Assembly: GCA_045046905.1 (NCBI GenBank)
Contig: JASFYU010000095.1
Coordinates: 1-19,320, forward strand
Direction: 5' to 3'
DNA length: 19,320 bases
Origin: JASFYU01 sp045046905
Lineage (GTDB): Bacteria > Bacteroidota > Bacteroidia > Flavobacteriales > Flavobacteriaceae
The position numbers and the translations under genes were made by a program. Under the pieces are notes generated by a model that did no database searches, was not told the origin of the DNA, and saw only the letters and a list, made by a program, of their open reading frames with translations. Below are positions 1-8,463 of the stretch, in pieces (the stretch's first letter is position 1; each line of letters begins with the position of its first letter).

Positions 1-542
1 ATTACATATTATCATCGAATATCGATATAGAGGATTTTGAACAGATTTTGCAAAACTCTGAAAAAGCCGATTCGGAAACTATTTATCCAATTGGTTTTGT
101 AAATGCAGCTGCATGGCTGCTTTCAAGAGAGTGTGTAGAAATAGTAGGAGGTTTTGATCCATTGTTCGATCATTATGGTGAGGATAATAATTATCTGGAC
201 CGAATACGTTATCACGGTTTTGAAGTCGGCATCGTGCCAAATTCCATAATATACCATGACCGAGGACAAAGGGGTGGCAATAGCAGTAGAAACCCTTTCG
301 CTCGTAAAATGGAGGTTTTTAGAAGGTCTATGTTGATTGATGCCCTAAACCCCAACAATGCGAACAAGGTTGATCAGATAAAGAGGCGGCTACTTATTCG
401 AAAATGGCAATCTTTTCTGAGGTTTGACAGGGTAAATAGTCGATTGCAAAATGATATTTATAAGGAATTCGTCTTCATGGTAGATATAATGCATGAGCAC
501 TATGAACTTTCTAAACGAAAAGGTATAACTTATTTAGAATGA
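1..542 (+). CDS. Family-2 (GT-A fold) glycosyltransferase, C-terminal part (5'-truncated by window edge)
   Basis: The frame is open from base 3 to the TGA at 540-542, so this is the last ~179 residues of a longer protein; a TTG at 48 is internal and not a convincing start. The segment contains a glycine-rich GGFDPLFDHYGEDNNYLDR stretch. This is the usual acceptor/catalytic-base region of GT2 enzymes of the rhamnosyltransferase-like type, with the E-D pair of the ED motif, followed by a conserved IYHDRG strand about 35 residues later. No membrane segment is visible in the part present. Such enzymes transfer a sugar from a nucleotide-sugar donor to a surface polysaccharide or glycoprotein glycan. 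Donor and acceptor cannot be told from this fragment. It converges on porX with only 7 bp between the two stop codons. The family call is fairly sure; the specific role is unknown. Confidence 0.75.
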   Translation, partial: YILSSNIDIEDFEQILQNSEKADSETIYPIGFVNAAAWLLSRECVEIVGGFDPLFDHYGEDNNYLDRIRYHGFEVGIVPNSIIYHDRGQRGGNSSRNPFARKMEVFRRSMLIDALNPNNANKVDQIKRRLLIRKWQSFLRFDRVNSRLQNDIYKEFVFMVDIMHEHYELSKRKGITYLE

Positions 543-549
543 AAAGCCC

Positions 550-2094
550 TCACTTAGGCTCCAATACCACAAAGGGTATAATCATCTCTTCTAAAGATAC
601 CCCGCCATGCTGATAGGTATTTCGGTAATAACTCACATAATGATTATAGTTATTGGGGTAGGCGAAGAAGAGATCGTTTTTGGCAAAAATAAAAGAGCTG
701 CTCATATTAATACAGGGCAGATGTATCGATTTTGGATCTCTGGCGGCAAAAACATCCTTGTCATCATAGGTAAGGCTACGACCGGTTTTGTACCTTAGGT
801 TTGCGCTCGTATCTTTATCGCCTACGACTTTTGAAGGCTGTTTTACATTGATGGTGCCATGATCGGTGGTAATGATTAATTTAAAGCCCAAGGCCTGTGC
901 CTGTTGTATAATCTCTAAGAGGGGTGAATTCTTGAACCAACTTTGGGTCAAGGATCGGTAGGCCTTATCATGAGAGGCTAGCTCTTTGATGACATCCATC
1001 TCGGTTTTAGAATGCGAGAGCATATCCACAAAATTGTATACAATTACGGTAAGGTCGTTGTCTTTTTGAGATTTAAAATTCTGAGAAAGCTGCTTTCCTT
1101 GTTTTAGACTACTTATTTTATGGTATTCCCATTTCAGGTCAAGTCCTAGGCGTTTTAATTGTGCTTCTAAAAATTTGTTTTCGAATAAGTTTTTGCCGCC
1201 TTCATCGGTATCATTTTTCCACCATTGGCGATATTTTTTTTCCATATCCAAGGGGGTGAGTCCCGAAAAAATGGCGTTCCTAGCATATTGTGTAGCGGTA
1301 GGGAGTATACTGAAATACGATTTTTCTTTGATTTTCTTATAAAAAGAAGCTACCGTATCTTCAAAAGCATACCATTGGTCATATCTAAGGTTATCAATAA
1401 CCAGCAGTAGGGTAGGTGTGTTCTTCAATTCTGGTTGTACCCACTCCTTGAAGAGTGTATGTGATAGCACTGGCCCCGTAGGGTCATTGAACCAGTCGGC
1501 ATAGTGGCGGTCAACAAATTTTCCGAACTGGTTGTTGGCCTCCACCTTTTGTGATTCTAAAATCTCGAACATACCCTTATCCTCAATTTCCTCTAAGCGT
1601 AGCTCCCAATAAATTAGTTTTTTATAAAGGTCTACCCATTCCTCGATACTGTTCACCATCGAAAGGTCCATCGCAATCTTTCGAAACTCCTGCTGGTAAT
1701 TGGCGCTGGTTTTTTCAGATACCAAACGAGAGTGGTCTAGATTTTTCTTTAATGACAATAGTATCTGATTCGGATTTACGGGTTTAATAAGATAGTCAGC
1801 GATTTTTGAACCTATGGCCTCTTCCATAATTGATTCCTCCTCACTTTTGGTAATCATGACTACAGGAATCGAAGAATCGATCATCTTGATCTCATTCAAA
1901 GTCTCCAAACCTGAAATACCGGGCATATTCTCATCTAAAAATACAATATCAACGCTGGTAGTCTTTAGCTCTTCTAAGGCCTCTTGTCCACTTTTACTGG
2001 TGATAACCTCATAGTTTTTGCCTTGTAAAAAGATGATGTGGGGTTTTAATAAGTCAATCTCATCATCGACCCATAGTATTTTTATTTTACGCAT
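550..2094 (-). CDS. porX: PorX: response regulator with PglZ domain, type IX secretion regulator
   Basis: 514 residues, close to the ~518 of Porphyromonas PorX. Residues 1-125 are a CheY-like receiver with the acidic pair D10-D11, phosphoacceptor D54 (in VFLDENMPG), T82 and K104 (KP). A helical linker follows. Residues ~225-514 are a PglZ domain of the alkaline-phosphatase superfamily. Visible candidate metal/active-site residues are D234 (LLVIDNLR), T266/T268 (LPTATQYAR), D357 and H361 (NFVDMLSHS), D411-H412 (TTDHGT) and H496 (QHGG). In the family, PorX works with the histidine kinase PorY and the sigma factor SigP to control type IX secretion genes, and its PglZ domain is a zinc phosphodiesterase acting on cyclic oligonucleotides. 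No porY lies in the window. It is transcribed away from the lipid A cluster, sharing a short upstream region (2095-2234) with the HD gene. All catalytic positions appear intact, so it is probably functional. Confidence 0.93.
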   Translation of the reverse strand: MRKIKILWVDDEIDLLKPHIIFLQGKNYEVITSKSGQEALEELKTTSVDIVFLDENMPGISGLETLNEIKMIDSSIPVVMITKSEEESIMEEAIGSKIADYLIKPVNPNQILLSLKKNLDHSRLVSEKTSANYQQEFRKIAMDLSMVNSIEEWVDLYKKLIYWELRLEEIEDKGMFEILESQKVEANNQFGKFVDRHYADWFNDPTGPVLSHTLFKEWVQPELKNTPTLLLVIDNLRYDQWYAFEDTVASFYKKIKEKSYFSILPTATQYARNAIFSGLTPLDMEKKYRQWWKNDTDEGGKNLFENKFLEAQLKRLGLDLKWEYHKISSLKQGKQLSQNFKSQKDNDLTVIVYNFVDMLSHSKTEMDVIKELASHDKAYRSLTQSWFKNSPLLEIIQQAQALGFKLIITTDHGTINVKQPSKVVGDKDTSANLRYKTGRSLTYDDKDVFAARDPKSIHLPCINMSSSFIFAKNDLFFAYPNNYNHYVSYYRNTYQHGGVSLEEMIIPFVVLEPK

Positions 2095-2199
2095 TGGTAT
2101 ATAAATTAGTGATGCCTATTTTGATGATTTGTCGTAATTAGTAGTGCAAGTGATCGCCGAACTAAGCCCGTAAAATGGCGGAGTTTGGTTCCATTTGCA

Positions 2200-2207
2200 T
2201 AACTTTG
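2200..2207 (+). promoter_or_regulatory. Candidate -7 box (TAACTTTG) for the HD-domain gene
   Basis: The box matches the Bacteroidota -7 consensus TAnnTTTG at all fixed positions and sits 27 nt before the preferred TTG start at 2235. No TTTG is seen at the expected -33 distance, so the support is one-sided. If it is the real promoter, the more upstream ATG at 2175 cannot be the start. Confidence 0.4.
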
Positions 2208-2234
2208 ACCTATAATTATACTAAATTAGTGATT

Positions 2235-3464
2235 TTGTCAACATCGAATAAGCTAAAAATTTTCAATGATCCAATTTACGGATTTATTAGAATTCCGAAC
2301 ACCCTTATTTTTAACTTAATTGCGGAGCCTTGCTTTCAACGTTTGCGCCGAATTTCTCAGATGGGATTATCTTATCTAGTATATCCTGGGGCTCATCATA
2401 CCCGTTTTCATCACGCCTTGGGTTGTATGCATTTAATGCAGCAGGCGATACAAGTGCTTCGTCTTAAAGAGGTTGAGGTGAGTTCTGAAGAAGAAGAAGG
2501 TCTTTTGTGCGCTATTCTTTTGCATGATATTGGGCATGGCCCGTTTTCGCATGCCATGGAAAATAGTATAGTCTCAGGGCTGCAACATGAGCATATTTCG
2601 CTTCTTTTTATGGAGGAACTTAATCTTAGGTTTAACGGAAGTTTAACGCTTGCTCTTGAAATATTCAAGGGAGAGCATCCGAAAAAGTTCTTGAACCAGT
2701 TGGTTTCAAGTCAATTAGATATGGATCGATTAGACTATCTAAAGCGCGATAGTTTTTATACCGGTGTGGCTGAAGGTACGATCAATGCCGAGCGTTTGAT
2801 AAGCATGTTGAACGTAGTTAATGGTGAACTTGTAGTAGAGGAAAAAGGTATTTATTCGGTTGAAAAATTCTTAATGGCTCGCCGGTTTATGTATTGGCAG
2901 GTGTATTTGCACAAAACCGGTATTGTTGCAGAACAGTTATTGATACGTATTTTAAAACGGGCGAAGTCGCTTTTAGAGAAAGGCGTGTCGATAGAATGCA
3001 GTGCAGTATTACTTTTTTTTATGCAAAATAAAATTACCAAAGATAATTTTGATAGTACAGTTCTGAAGAAATTCGCCCAATTAGATGATGTTGATATTCT
3101 TTCGGCCTTAAAACAATGGCAAGAACATGATGATTTTGTATTGTCTAAGATGTGTCAAATGCTTATTAATCGGAGGCTTCTGAATATTAAATTGAAGAAT
3201 AGGCCCATAACTGACTTAAAATTGAGTAAACATTTTGATAGTTTTAAAGAAGAACATGGGCTTTCAGATGAAGAAACAGCCTATTTTGTATTTTTGGGCG
3301 AAATTGAAAACCAGGCCTATGATACAGAGAATCAGAATATTAATATTTTAAAAAAGAATGGAAGATTGCTTGATGTAGCGAAGGCTTCCGATCATTTAAA
3401 TATAAAAGCACTTTCAAAAAAGGTGACAAAATATTATATCTGTTACCCTAAAGATTCTTTATAA
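2235..3464 (+). CDS. HD-domain phosphohydrolase (COG1078-like, dNTPase/SAMHD1-type fold)
   Basis: 409 residues from the TTG at 2235; an in-frame ATG at 2175 would add 20 residues. I prefer 2235 because the family normally begins just before the KLKIFNDPIYGFI motif, and because a -7 box lies inside the longer version. The metal-binding HD signature is complete: H60 in TRFHHALG, H97-D98 in LLHDIGHGPFSHAME, and D162 in SSQLDMDRLDYL. These are conserved in dGTP triphosphohydrolases and SAMHD1. The protein is predicted cytosolic, with no membrane segment. Conserved Bacteroidota homologues are annotated only as HD superfamily phosphohydrolases; the substrate is unknown and could be a deoxynucleotide or another phosphate ester. 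It is the first gene of the envelope block, 23 bp before lpxD, so it is probably co-transcribed with it. Confidence 0.85.
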   Translation: MSTSNKLKIFNDPIYGFIRIPNTLIFNLIAEPCFQRLRRISQMGLSYLVYPGAHHTRFHHALGCMHLMQQAIQVLRLKEVEVSSEEEEGLLCAILLHDIGHGPFSHAMENSIVSGLQHEHISLLFMEELNLRFNGSLTLALEIFKGEHPKKFLNQLVSSQLDMDRLDYLKRDSFYTGVAEGTINAERLISMLNVVNGELVVEEKGIYSVEKFLMARRFMYWQVYLHKTGIVAEQLLIRILKRAKSLLEKGVSIECSAVLLFFMQNKITKDNFDSTVLKKFAQLDDVDILSALKQWQEHDDFVLSKMCQMLINRRLLNIKLKNRPITDLKLSKHFDSFKEEHGLSDEETAYFVFLGEIENQAYDTENQNINILKKNGRLLDVAKASDHLNIKALSKKVTKYYICYPKDSL

Positions 3465-3474
3465 CTATTTTTCT

Positions 3475-3482
3475 TACTTTTG
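3475..3482 (+). promoter_or_regulatory. Candidate -7 box (TACTTTTG) immediately before lpxD
   Basis: The sequence fits TAnnTTTG exactly and ends 5 bp before the lpxD ATG at 3488. A transcript from here would have almost no leader. No good -33 TTTG is seen about 20 bp upstream. It may be a second, internal start for the lipid A genes independent of the HD gene. Confidence 0.35.
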
Positions 3483-3487
3483 TATTC

Positions 3488-4525
3488 ATGGTTTTTACAG
3501 CAGGTCAAATTGCGGGTATTTTAGAAGGAGAGGTAGAAGGTAACCCCGAGATATCCGTTCATAAGTTAGCTAAGATAGAGGAAGGTGAAAAGGGTTCCCT
3601 GACTTTTTTGGCGAATCCGAAGTACACTCCGCATATATATACTACTAAGGCCTCTGTTACCTTGGTCAATAAAGACTTTGTACCCGAACAAAAGGTAGTG
3701 ACCACGCTTATAAAGGTCGATGATGCGTACGAATCTTTTTCAAAGCTATTGGAATATTACGATAAGGTTAAAAATACTAAAACCGGTATAGAACATCCCA
3801 ATTTCATATCAGATAGTGCCACCTATGGCGAAGAGTTGTACATGGGTGCATTTGCTTATGTGGGTAATAATGTCACTATGGGCCATGGGGTTAAGATTTA
3901 CCCTCATGTCTATATTGGCGATAATGTGACTCTGGGCGATAATGTTATTATATGTTCAGGAGCAAAAATTTACTCAGAAACCCTAATCGGAAATAACTGT
4001 GTGGTACAGAGCGGTGCTGTTGTTGGATCCGACGGCTTTGGTTTTGCACCGAATAAAAACGGTATTTTTAGTAAAATTCCGCAAACGGGCAATGTTATTC
4101 TAGAAGATGATGTTGATATAGGAGCAGGCACTACAATTGATCGTGCCACACTGGGCTCGACAATTCTTCGAAAAGGAGTAAAATTAGACAATCAAATACA
4201 GATTGCGCATAATGTTGAAATAGGAGAACATACCGTTATTGCCGCTCAATCAGGTGTTGCCGGTTCAGTAAAAATTGGTAAGCGCTGTATGATTGGGGGT
4301 CAAGTAGGTATCGTAGGGCATATCACCATTGGTAATGATGTTAGAATTCAGGCCCAATCAGGAATCGGAAGAAATGTTAAAGACAATGAAATACTTCAAG
4401 GCTCACCGGCACTGAATTATGGTGATTACAACAAATCATACGTACACTTTAAGAATTTACCCAAGATTGTAAATCAAATTAACGAACTGAATAAAAAGGT
4501 TGACCGTGACAATATCGAATCATAA
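3488..4525 (+). CDS. lpxD: LpxD: UDP-3-O-acylglucosamine N-acyltransferase
   Basis: 345 residues, the normal LpxD length. LpxD adds the second (N-linked) hydroxyacyl chain from acyl-ACP to UDP-3-O-acylglucosamine in the cytoplasm, the third step of lipid A synthesis. The N-terminal domain (about 1-100) holds the pair F40 and Y46 in TFLANPKY, matching the uracil-contacting Phe/Tyr of E. coli LpxD. From about residue 105 to 310 there are hexapeptide repeats forming a left-handed parallel beta-helix. The catalytic histidine is H241 in DNQIQIAHNVEIG. VVGSDGFGFAPN and TTIDRATLG are characteristic LpxD stretches. The gene starts with ATG and overlaps the next gene (lpxC-fabZ) by 20 to 26 bp, depending on that start, which implies translational coupling. 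A second, divergent LpxD-like gene lies at 7455. Confidence 0.95.
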   Translation: MVFTAGQIAGILEGEVEGNPEISVHKLAKIEEGEKGSLTFLANPKYTPHIYTTKASVTLVNKDFVPEQKVVTTLIKVDDAYESFSKLLEYYDKVKNTKTGIEHPNFISDSATYGEELYMGAFAYVGNNVTMGHGVKIYPHVYIGDNVTLGDNVIICSGAKIYSETLIGNNCVVQSGAVVGSDGFGFAPNKNGIFSKIPQTGNVILEDDVDIGAGTTIDRATLGSTILRKGVKLDNQIQIAHNVEIGEHTVIAAQSGVAGSVKIGKRCMIGGQVGIVGHITIGNDVRIQAQSGIGRNVKDNEILQGSPALNYGDYNKSYVHFKNLPKIVNQINELNKKVDRDNIES

Positions 4526-5906
4526 ACAAAGAACTATAGCAAAAGAGGCCGTTCTAAAAGGAGTAGGCCTACATACGGGTAAACAAGTGACCCTGAGATT
4601 TCTGCCTGCACCCGAGAATCACGGGTACGCCTTTAAGAGAGTAGACATAGAAGGGCAGCCCATTATTGAGGCCAGTGCCAATTATGTGGTCAATACCCAA
4701 AGGGGTACGAACCTTGAAAAGAATGGGGTCAAAATACAGACTTCTGAACATGTATTAGCGGCATTGGTAGGTCTTGAGATTGACAATGTTCTTATAGAAT
4801 TGGATGCTTCTGAACCACCTATAATGGACGGTTCATCTAAATATTTCGTTGAAGCTCTGGATAGTGCTGGTATAAAAGAACAAACGGCCAACAGAGAAGA
4901 GTATGTCGTCAAAGAGGTTATTACCTATAAAGATGAGGCCACAGGCAGTGATATTACCATTATTCCGGCAGACTCTTACCAAGTAACTGCAATGGTCGAT
5001 TTTGGCACCAAGGTTTTGGGTACGCAGAATGCGACCTTAGAAAAATTATCTGATTTCAAGACAGAGATAGCCGATGCCAGAACATTCAGCTTCTTACATG
5101 AATTGGAGGCTCTTCTCGATAACGGATTGATAAAGGGTGGTGATCTTAATAATGCCATTGTTTATGTCGATAAGGAGATTTCCGATAGTACAATGAGAAA
5201 ACTGGAAAAAGCCTTCAATAGAAAAAAACTTTCGGTAAAACAGAATGGCATATTAGATAACTTGAACCTGCATCAACCTAATGAGGCTGCAAGACATAAA
5301 TTATTGGACGTTCTTGGTGATTTAGCCTTGGCCGGTACACGAATTCGAGGTAAGGTCATCGCTAATAAACCTGGGCATTTTGTGAATACACAATTTGCTA
5401 AAAAATTAGCGGAAATAATAAAAAAAGAAAAAAGGAACAAAGTACCAAAATTCGATTTGAGTAAACCGCCATTGATGGACATACACCAGATTATGGATAT
5501 GTTGCCCCATAGGCCTCCTTTCCTTTTTTTGGATAGGATTATAGAGCTATCTGACAATCATGTCGTCGGCATGAAGAATGTGACTATGAATGAGCCATTT
5601 TTTATAGGCCATTTTCCGGGGGCTCCTGTAATGCCAGGCGTACTCCAAGTCGAGGCCATGGCCCAAACGGGGGGTATTTTGGTGTTAAGCACGGTTCCAG
5701 ATCCCGAGAATTACCTGACCATATTCATGAAAATTGATAAGGTTAAATTTAGACAAAATGTATTGCCAGGAGATACTTTGATTTTCAAATGTAGTTTAAT
5801 CACTCCGATTAGAAGGGGTATTTGTCATATGCAAGCCTATGCTTATGCCAATGATAAACTGGTATGCGAAGCAGAACTGATGGCTCAAATTATAAAAAGA
5901 AAATAG
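4500..5906 (+). CDS. lpxC/fabZ: LpxC-FabZ fusion: UDP-3-O-acyl-GlcNAc deacetylase / 3-hydroxyacyl-ACP dehydratase
   Basis: 468 residues, a two-domain fusion typical of Bacteroidota. Residues ~10-305 are LpxC, the zinc deacetylase for the first committed step of lipid A synthesis. H84 (TSEHVLAAL), H266 and D270 (HKLLDVLGD) are the expected zinc ligands, E83 the base and H293 (PGHFVNTQFA) the second catalytic histidine. Residues ~325-468 are FabZ, a hot-dog-fold dehydratase of fatty acid synthesis, with HRPPFLFLD, catalytic H371 in GHFPG and E385 in VEAMAQ, 14 residues apart as in E. coli. A Lys-rich linker (KKEKRNKVPK) joins them. The start is either TTG 4500 or GTG 4506; both overlap the end of lpxD. 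LpxC and FabZ compete for the same hydroxyacyl-ACP pool, so the fusion fixes their ratio. The lpxA start follows one base after the stop codon. Confidence 0.95.
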   Translation: MTVTISNHKQRTIAKEAVLKGVGLHTGKQVTLRFLPAPENHGYAFKRVDIEGQPIIEASANYVVNTQRGTNLEKNGVKIQTSEHVLAALVGLEIDNVLIELDASEPPIMDGSSKYFVEALDSAGIKEQTANREEYVVKEVITYKDEATGSDITIIPADSYQVTAMVDFGTKVLGTQNATLEKLSDFKTEIADARTFSFLHELEALLDNGLIKGGDLNNAIVYVDKEISDSTMRKLEKAFNRKKLSVKQNGILDNLNLHQPNEAARHKLLDVLGDLALAGTRIRGKVIANKPGHFVNTQFAKKLAEIIKKEKRNKVPKFDLSKPPLMDIHQIMDMLPHRPPFLFLDRIIELSDNHVVGMKNVTMNEPFFIGHFPGAPVMPGVLQVEAMAQTGGILVLSTVPDPENYLTIFMKIDKVKFRQNVLPGDTLIFKCSLITPIRRGICHMQAYAYANDKLVCEAELMAQIIKRK

Positions 5907-5907
5907 T

Positions 5908-6693
5908 ATGAACCAACCACTGGCTTATATACATCCAGGTGCTAAGATTTCTAAAAATGTTGTGGTAGAACCTTTTACCACGATTCATAATAATGTCAGG
6001 ATAGGCGATGGTACTTGGATTGGATCCAATGTCACCATAATGGAAGGTGCGCGAATAGGAAAAAACTGTAATATTTTTCCTGGAGCCGTTATTTCTGCGC
6101 CTCCCCAAGACTTAAAATATGATGGTGAGGAGACCGTTGTGATAATTGGCGATAATACAACAATACGTGAATGTGCAACCATTCATAAAGGTACTTCGGA
6201 CAGGAACAAAACGGTAATTGGTAAAAATTGTTTGATTATGGCATATTGCCATATAGCGCACGACTGTTTTGTGGGCGACAATTGCATATTTTCGAATAAT
6301 TCTACCTTGGCTGGTCATGTAACCATTGGCGACAATGTGATTCTTGCGGGCTTGGTTGCCGTACATCAATTTGTGTCAATAGGCCAACATGCTTTTGTCA
6401 CTGGTGGGTCTTTGGTAAGAAAAGATGTACCACCCTATGTAAAGGCGGCGCGAGAACCATTATCCTATGTGGGTATAAATTCGGTAGGACTGCGAAGACG
6501 GGGCTATGAGGCCGCCAAGATTCGTGAAGTTCAGAATATTTATCGAATCTTGTATCAAAAGAATTATAACAATACTCAGGCAGTTCAAATTATCGAGGCT
6601 GAAATGGAAGCGACCCCTGAAAGAGATGAGATTCTTCAATTTATCAGAGATTCACAGCGCGGAATAATGAAAGGATATTTTAGTACAAATTAG
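5908..6693 (+). CDS. lpxA: LpxA: acyl-ACP--UDP-N-acetylglucosamine O-acyltransferase
   Basis: 261 residues, the usual length. LpxA transfers a 3-hydroxyacyl chain from ACP to the 3-OH of UDP-GlcNAc, the reversible first reaction of lipid A synthesis, as a soluble trimer. The N-terminal ~190 residues are hexapeptide repeats of a left-handed beta-helix. H118 in CHIAHDC matches the catalytic His125 of E. coli, and STLAGHVTIGDN plus AVHQFVSIGQHAFVTGG are the typical LpxA core. The helical C-terminal tail includes GLRRRGY. It begins one base after the lpxC-fabZ stop codon, so the two are translationally coupled. No defect is visible. Confidence 0.96.
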   Translation: MNQPLAYIHPGAKISKNVVVEPFTTIHNNVRIGDGTWIGSNVTIMEGARIGKNCNIFPGAVISAPPQDLKYDGEETVVIIGDNTTIRECATIHKGTSDRNKTVIGKNCLIMAYCHIAHDCFVGDNCIFSNNSTLAGHVTIGDNVILAGLVAVHQFVSIGQHAFVTGGSLVRKDVPPYVKAAREPLSYVGINSVGLRRRGYEAAKIREVQNIYRILYQKNYNNTQAVQIIEAEMEATPERDEILQFIRDSQRGIMKGYFSTN

Positions 6694-6722
6694 TATTTTA
6701 CATCTATTTAAGACGTAAAATA
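6694..6722 (+). terminator. Possible hairpin after lpxA
   Basis: An 8-bp perfect inverted repeat, TATTTTAC (6694-6701) and GTAAAATA (6715-6722), with a 13-nt loop, starts right after the lpxA stop codon. It is AT-rich and lacks a clean T run. It is at best a weak terminator or an mRNA 3'-end stabiliser, separating the lpx genes from efp. Confidence 0.3.
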
Positions 6723-6806
6723 GAATAGTTACTGGTTTAAAATAGTGGTTTTACGATCATTTTATTTTAATCCCAGAATTAATAACCAATATTTATTGAT
6801 TAGAAA

Positions 6807-7373
6807 ATGGCATCAACATCAGATATTAGAAAAGGACTGTGTATTCGATACAATCATGATATATACAAGATAATAGAGTTTTTGCATGTTAAACCTGGCA
6901 AAGGCCCTGCATTTGTTAGAACAAAATTAAAGAGTGTAACCTCAGGTAAGGTACTCGACAATACTTTTTCTTCTGGTCATAAAATTGAAGATGTACGTGT
7001 AGAGACAAGGTCTTACCAGTATTTATATGCCGAAGGTGAAACCTATCACTTCATGAACACCGATGACTATAACCAAATCACACTTGAGAAAAGCTCTTTG
7101 GATACTCCAGGGTTGATGAAAGAAGGGGTGGTTGTTACTATTTTGTTCAATACCGAGGATAGCATGCCTTTATCGGTCGATATGCCCGCAAGTGTAGTAC
7201 TTGAGGTTGCCTATACCGAACCCGGCGTAAAAGGAAATACCGCTACCAACGCCACAAAACCTGCAAAAGTAGAGACAGGGGCCGAAGTAAACGTTCCATT
7301 ATTTATCAATGAGGGCGATAAAATAAAAGTCGATACCGAAAAAGGAACGTATATGGAACGTGTAAAGGGATGA
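6807..7373 (+). CDS. efp: Elongation factor P
   Basis: 188 residues, the standard EF-P length. EF-P binds between the P and E sites of ribosomes stalled at polyproline stretches and promotes peptide bond formation. The N-terminal KOW-like domain carries K32 in the PGKGPAF loop, the position corresponding to the post-translationally modified Lys34 of E. coli EF-P. Two OB-fold domains follow. The C-terminal region (VNVPLFINEGDKIKVDTE, then YMERV) is typical. No EpmA/EpmB-type modification gene is in the window, so whether K32 is modified here cannot be told. It sits between lpxA and the LpxD-like gene, with a 113-bp gap upstream. Confidence 0.96.
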   Translation: MASTSDIRKGLCIRYNHDIYKIIEFLHVKPGKGPAFVRTKLKSVTSGKVLDNTFSSGHKIEDVRVETRSYQYLYAEGETYHFMNTDDYNQITLEKSSLDTPGLMKEGVVVTILFNTEDSMPLSVDMPASVVLEVAYTEPGVKGNTATNATKPAKVETGAEVNVPLFINEGDKIKVDTEKGTYMERVKG

Positions 7374-7454
7374 TTTTAGTTTGTTATTCAACTGCTTCCC
7401 GTTACTTCATTGTGCAAATTTTAAAACGCTAAACCTAATTACAGAACATACGTA

Positions 7455-8387
7455 TTGAGATTTCCAACTACATATACCTTAAAACAAATTGCCACTATAC
7501 TAGGATCAAAATATGTGGGGCCTGATGATTTTCCAGTTTTGGGCATGAATGAAATTCATGTTATACAAGAGGGAGAGATTGTTTTTGTCGACCATCCTAA
7601 ATATTATGACAAGGCCTTAAAATCAAAAGCAACGGTTGTATTGATTAATAAAGAGGTAGAGTGCCCTGAAGGAAAGGCATTACTGCTGTCTGAAGATCCA
7701 TTTCGTGATTTTAATATACTGACTAATTTTTTCAAACCCTTTGAGAAATCTTCTCAATCAATAGCTACTTCAGCAAAAATAGGTCAAAACACTACTATTC
7801 AGCCTCATGTCTTTATAGGCAATAATGTTATAATCGGCTCTGATTGTCTAATACATTCAAATGTTTCGATCTATGACAATTGTATTATTGGCAATAATGT
7901 AATCATTCATGCTGGGTCAGTTCTGGGTTCTGATGCTTTCTACTATAAAAATAGACCTGAGGGCTTCGACAAGTTGATTTCTGGTGGTAGGGTTGTTTTA
8001 GAAGATAATGTTGAAATTGGTTCGCTTTGTTCTATAGACAAAGGTGTCGCAGGCGATACTACGATTAAAAAAGGAACTAAGTTAGACAATCAAGTCCAAG
8101 TTGGTCACGATACTGTAATTGGTGAGAAATGCTTGATTGCAGCACAAACAGGTATTGCGGGCTGTGTCATTATTGAAGATGAGGTAACCATTTGGGGTCA
8201 GGTAGGTACCAATAGCGGTATTACCATAGGAAAAAAAGCGGTAATTCTCGGACAGACCGGAGTGACCAAATCGGTAGAAGGGGGCAAGAGCTATTTTGGA
8301 ACGCCCATACAGGAATCGAGGGAGAAACTAAAGCAATTGGTCCATATAAAAAAGATTCCTTCGATTCTAAAAAAATTAGAGATATAA
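7455..8387 (+). CDS. LpxD-like UDP-sugar N-acyltransferase paralogue (left-handed beta-helix)
   Basis: 310 residues from a TTG start. The TTG start is preferred because the protein then begins MRFPTTYTLKQIA, a natural start for the N-terminal domain; no ATG precedes the conserved region. It has the LpxD layout: a small N-terminal domain with F44 and Y50 (VFVDHPKY) matching the uracil-stacking pair, then hexapeptide repeats, and H218 (DNQVQVGHD) in the catalytic histidine position. It is about 35 residues shorter than the LpxD at 3488 and differs at two signature sites: AFYYKN replaces GFGFAPN and SIDKG replaces TIDRA. It probably still acylates a UDP-amino sugar, but acyl chain or sugar may differ. 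It could be a second lipid A enzyme or one for another glycolipid. The acyltransferase fold is sure; the substrate is not. Confidence 0.8.
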   Translation: MRFPTTYTLKQIATILGSKYVGPDDFPVLGMNEIHVIQEGEIVFVDHPKYYDKALKSKATVVLINKEVECPEGKALLLSEDPFRDFNILTNFFKPFEKSSQSIATSAKIGQNTTIQPHVFIGNNVIIGSDCLIHSNVSIYDNCIIGNNVIIHAGSVLGSDAFYYKNRPEGFDKLISGGRVVLEDNVEIGSLCSIDKGVAGDTTIKKGTKLDNQVQVGHDTVIGEKCLIAAQTGIAGCVIIEDEVTIWGQVGTNSGITIGKKAVILGQTGVTKSVEGGKSYFGTPIQESREKLKQLVHIKKIPSILKKLEI

Positions 8388-8426
8388 ATAAGCTATTGAT
8401 TTTTTTAGAAATCATTTACAAACCTA

Positions 8427-8434
8427 TATTTTTG
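8427..8434 (+). promoter_or_regulatory. Candidate -7 box (TATTTTTG) for sucD
   Basis: Exact match to TAnnTTTG, 29 nt before the sucD ATG at 8464. There is a T-rich stretch but no clear TTTG at the -33 position. The 76-bp gap after the LpxD-like gene makes a separate sucD promoter plausible. Confidence 0.4.
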
Positions 8435-8463
8435 TACAATTAATTTAAATAAACAGATTCAGC

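Noticed and set aside
607..798. 63-aa plus-strand ORF inside porX
   Set aside because: It is a mirror of the conserved PglZ domain with no independent features.
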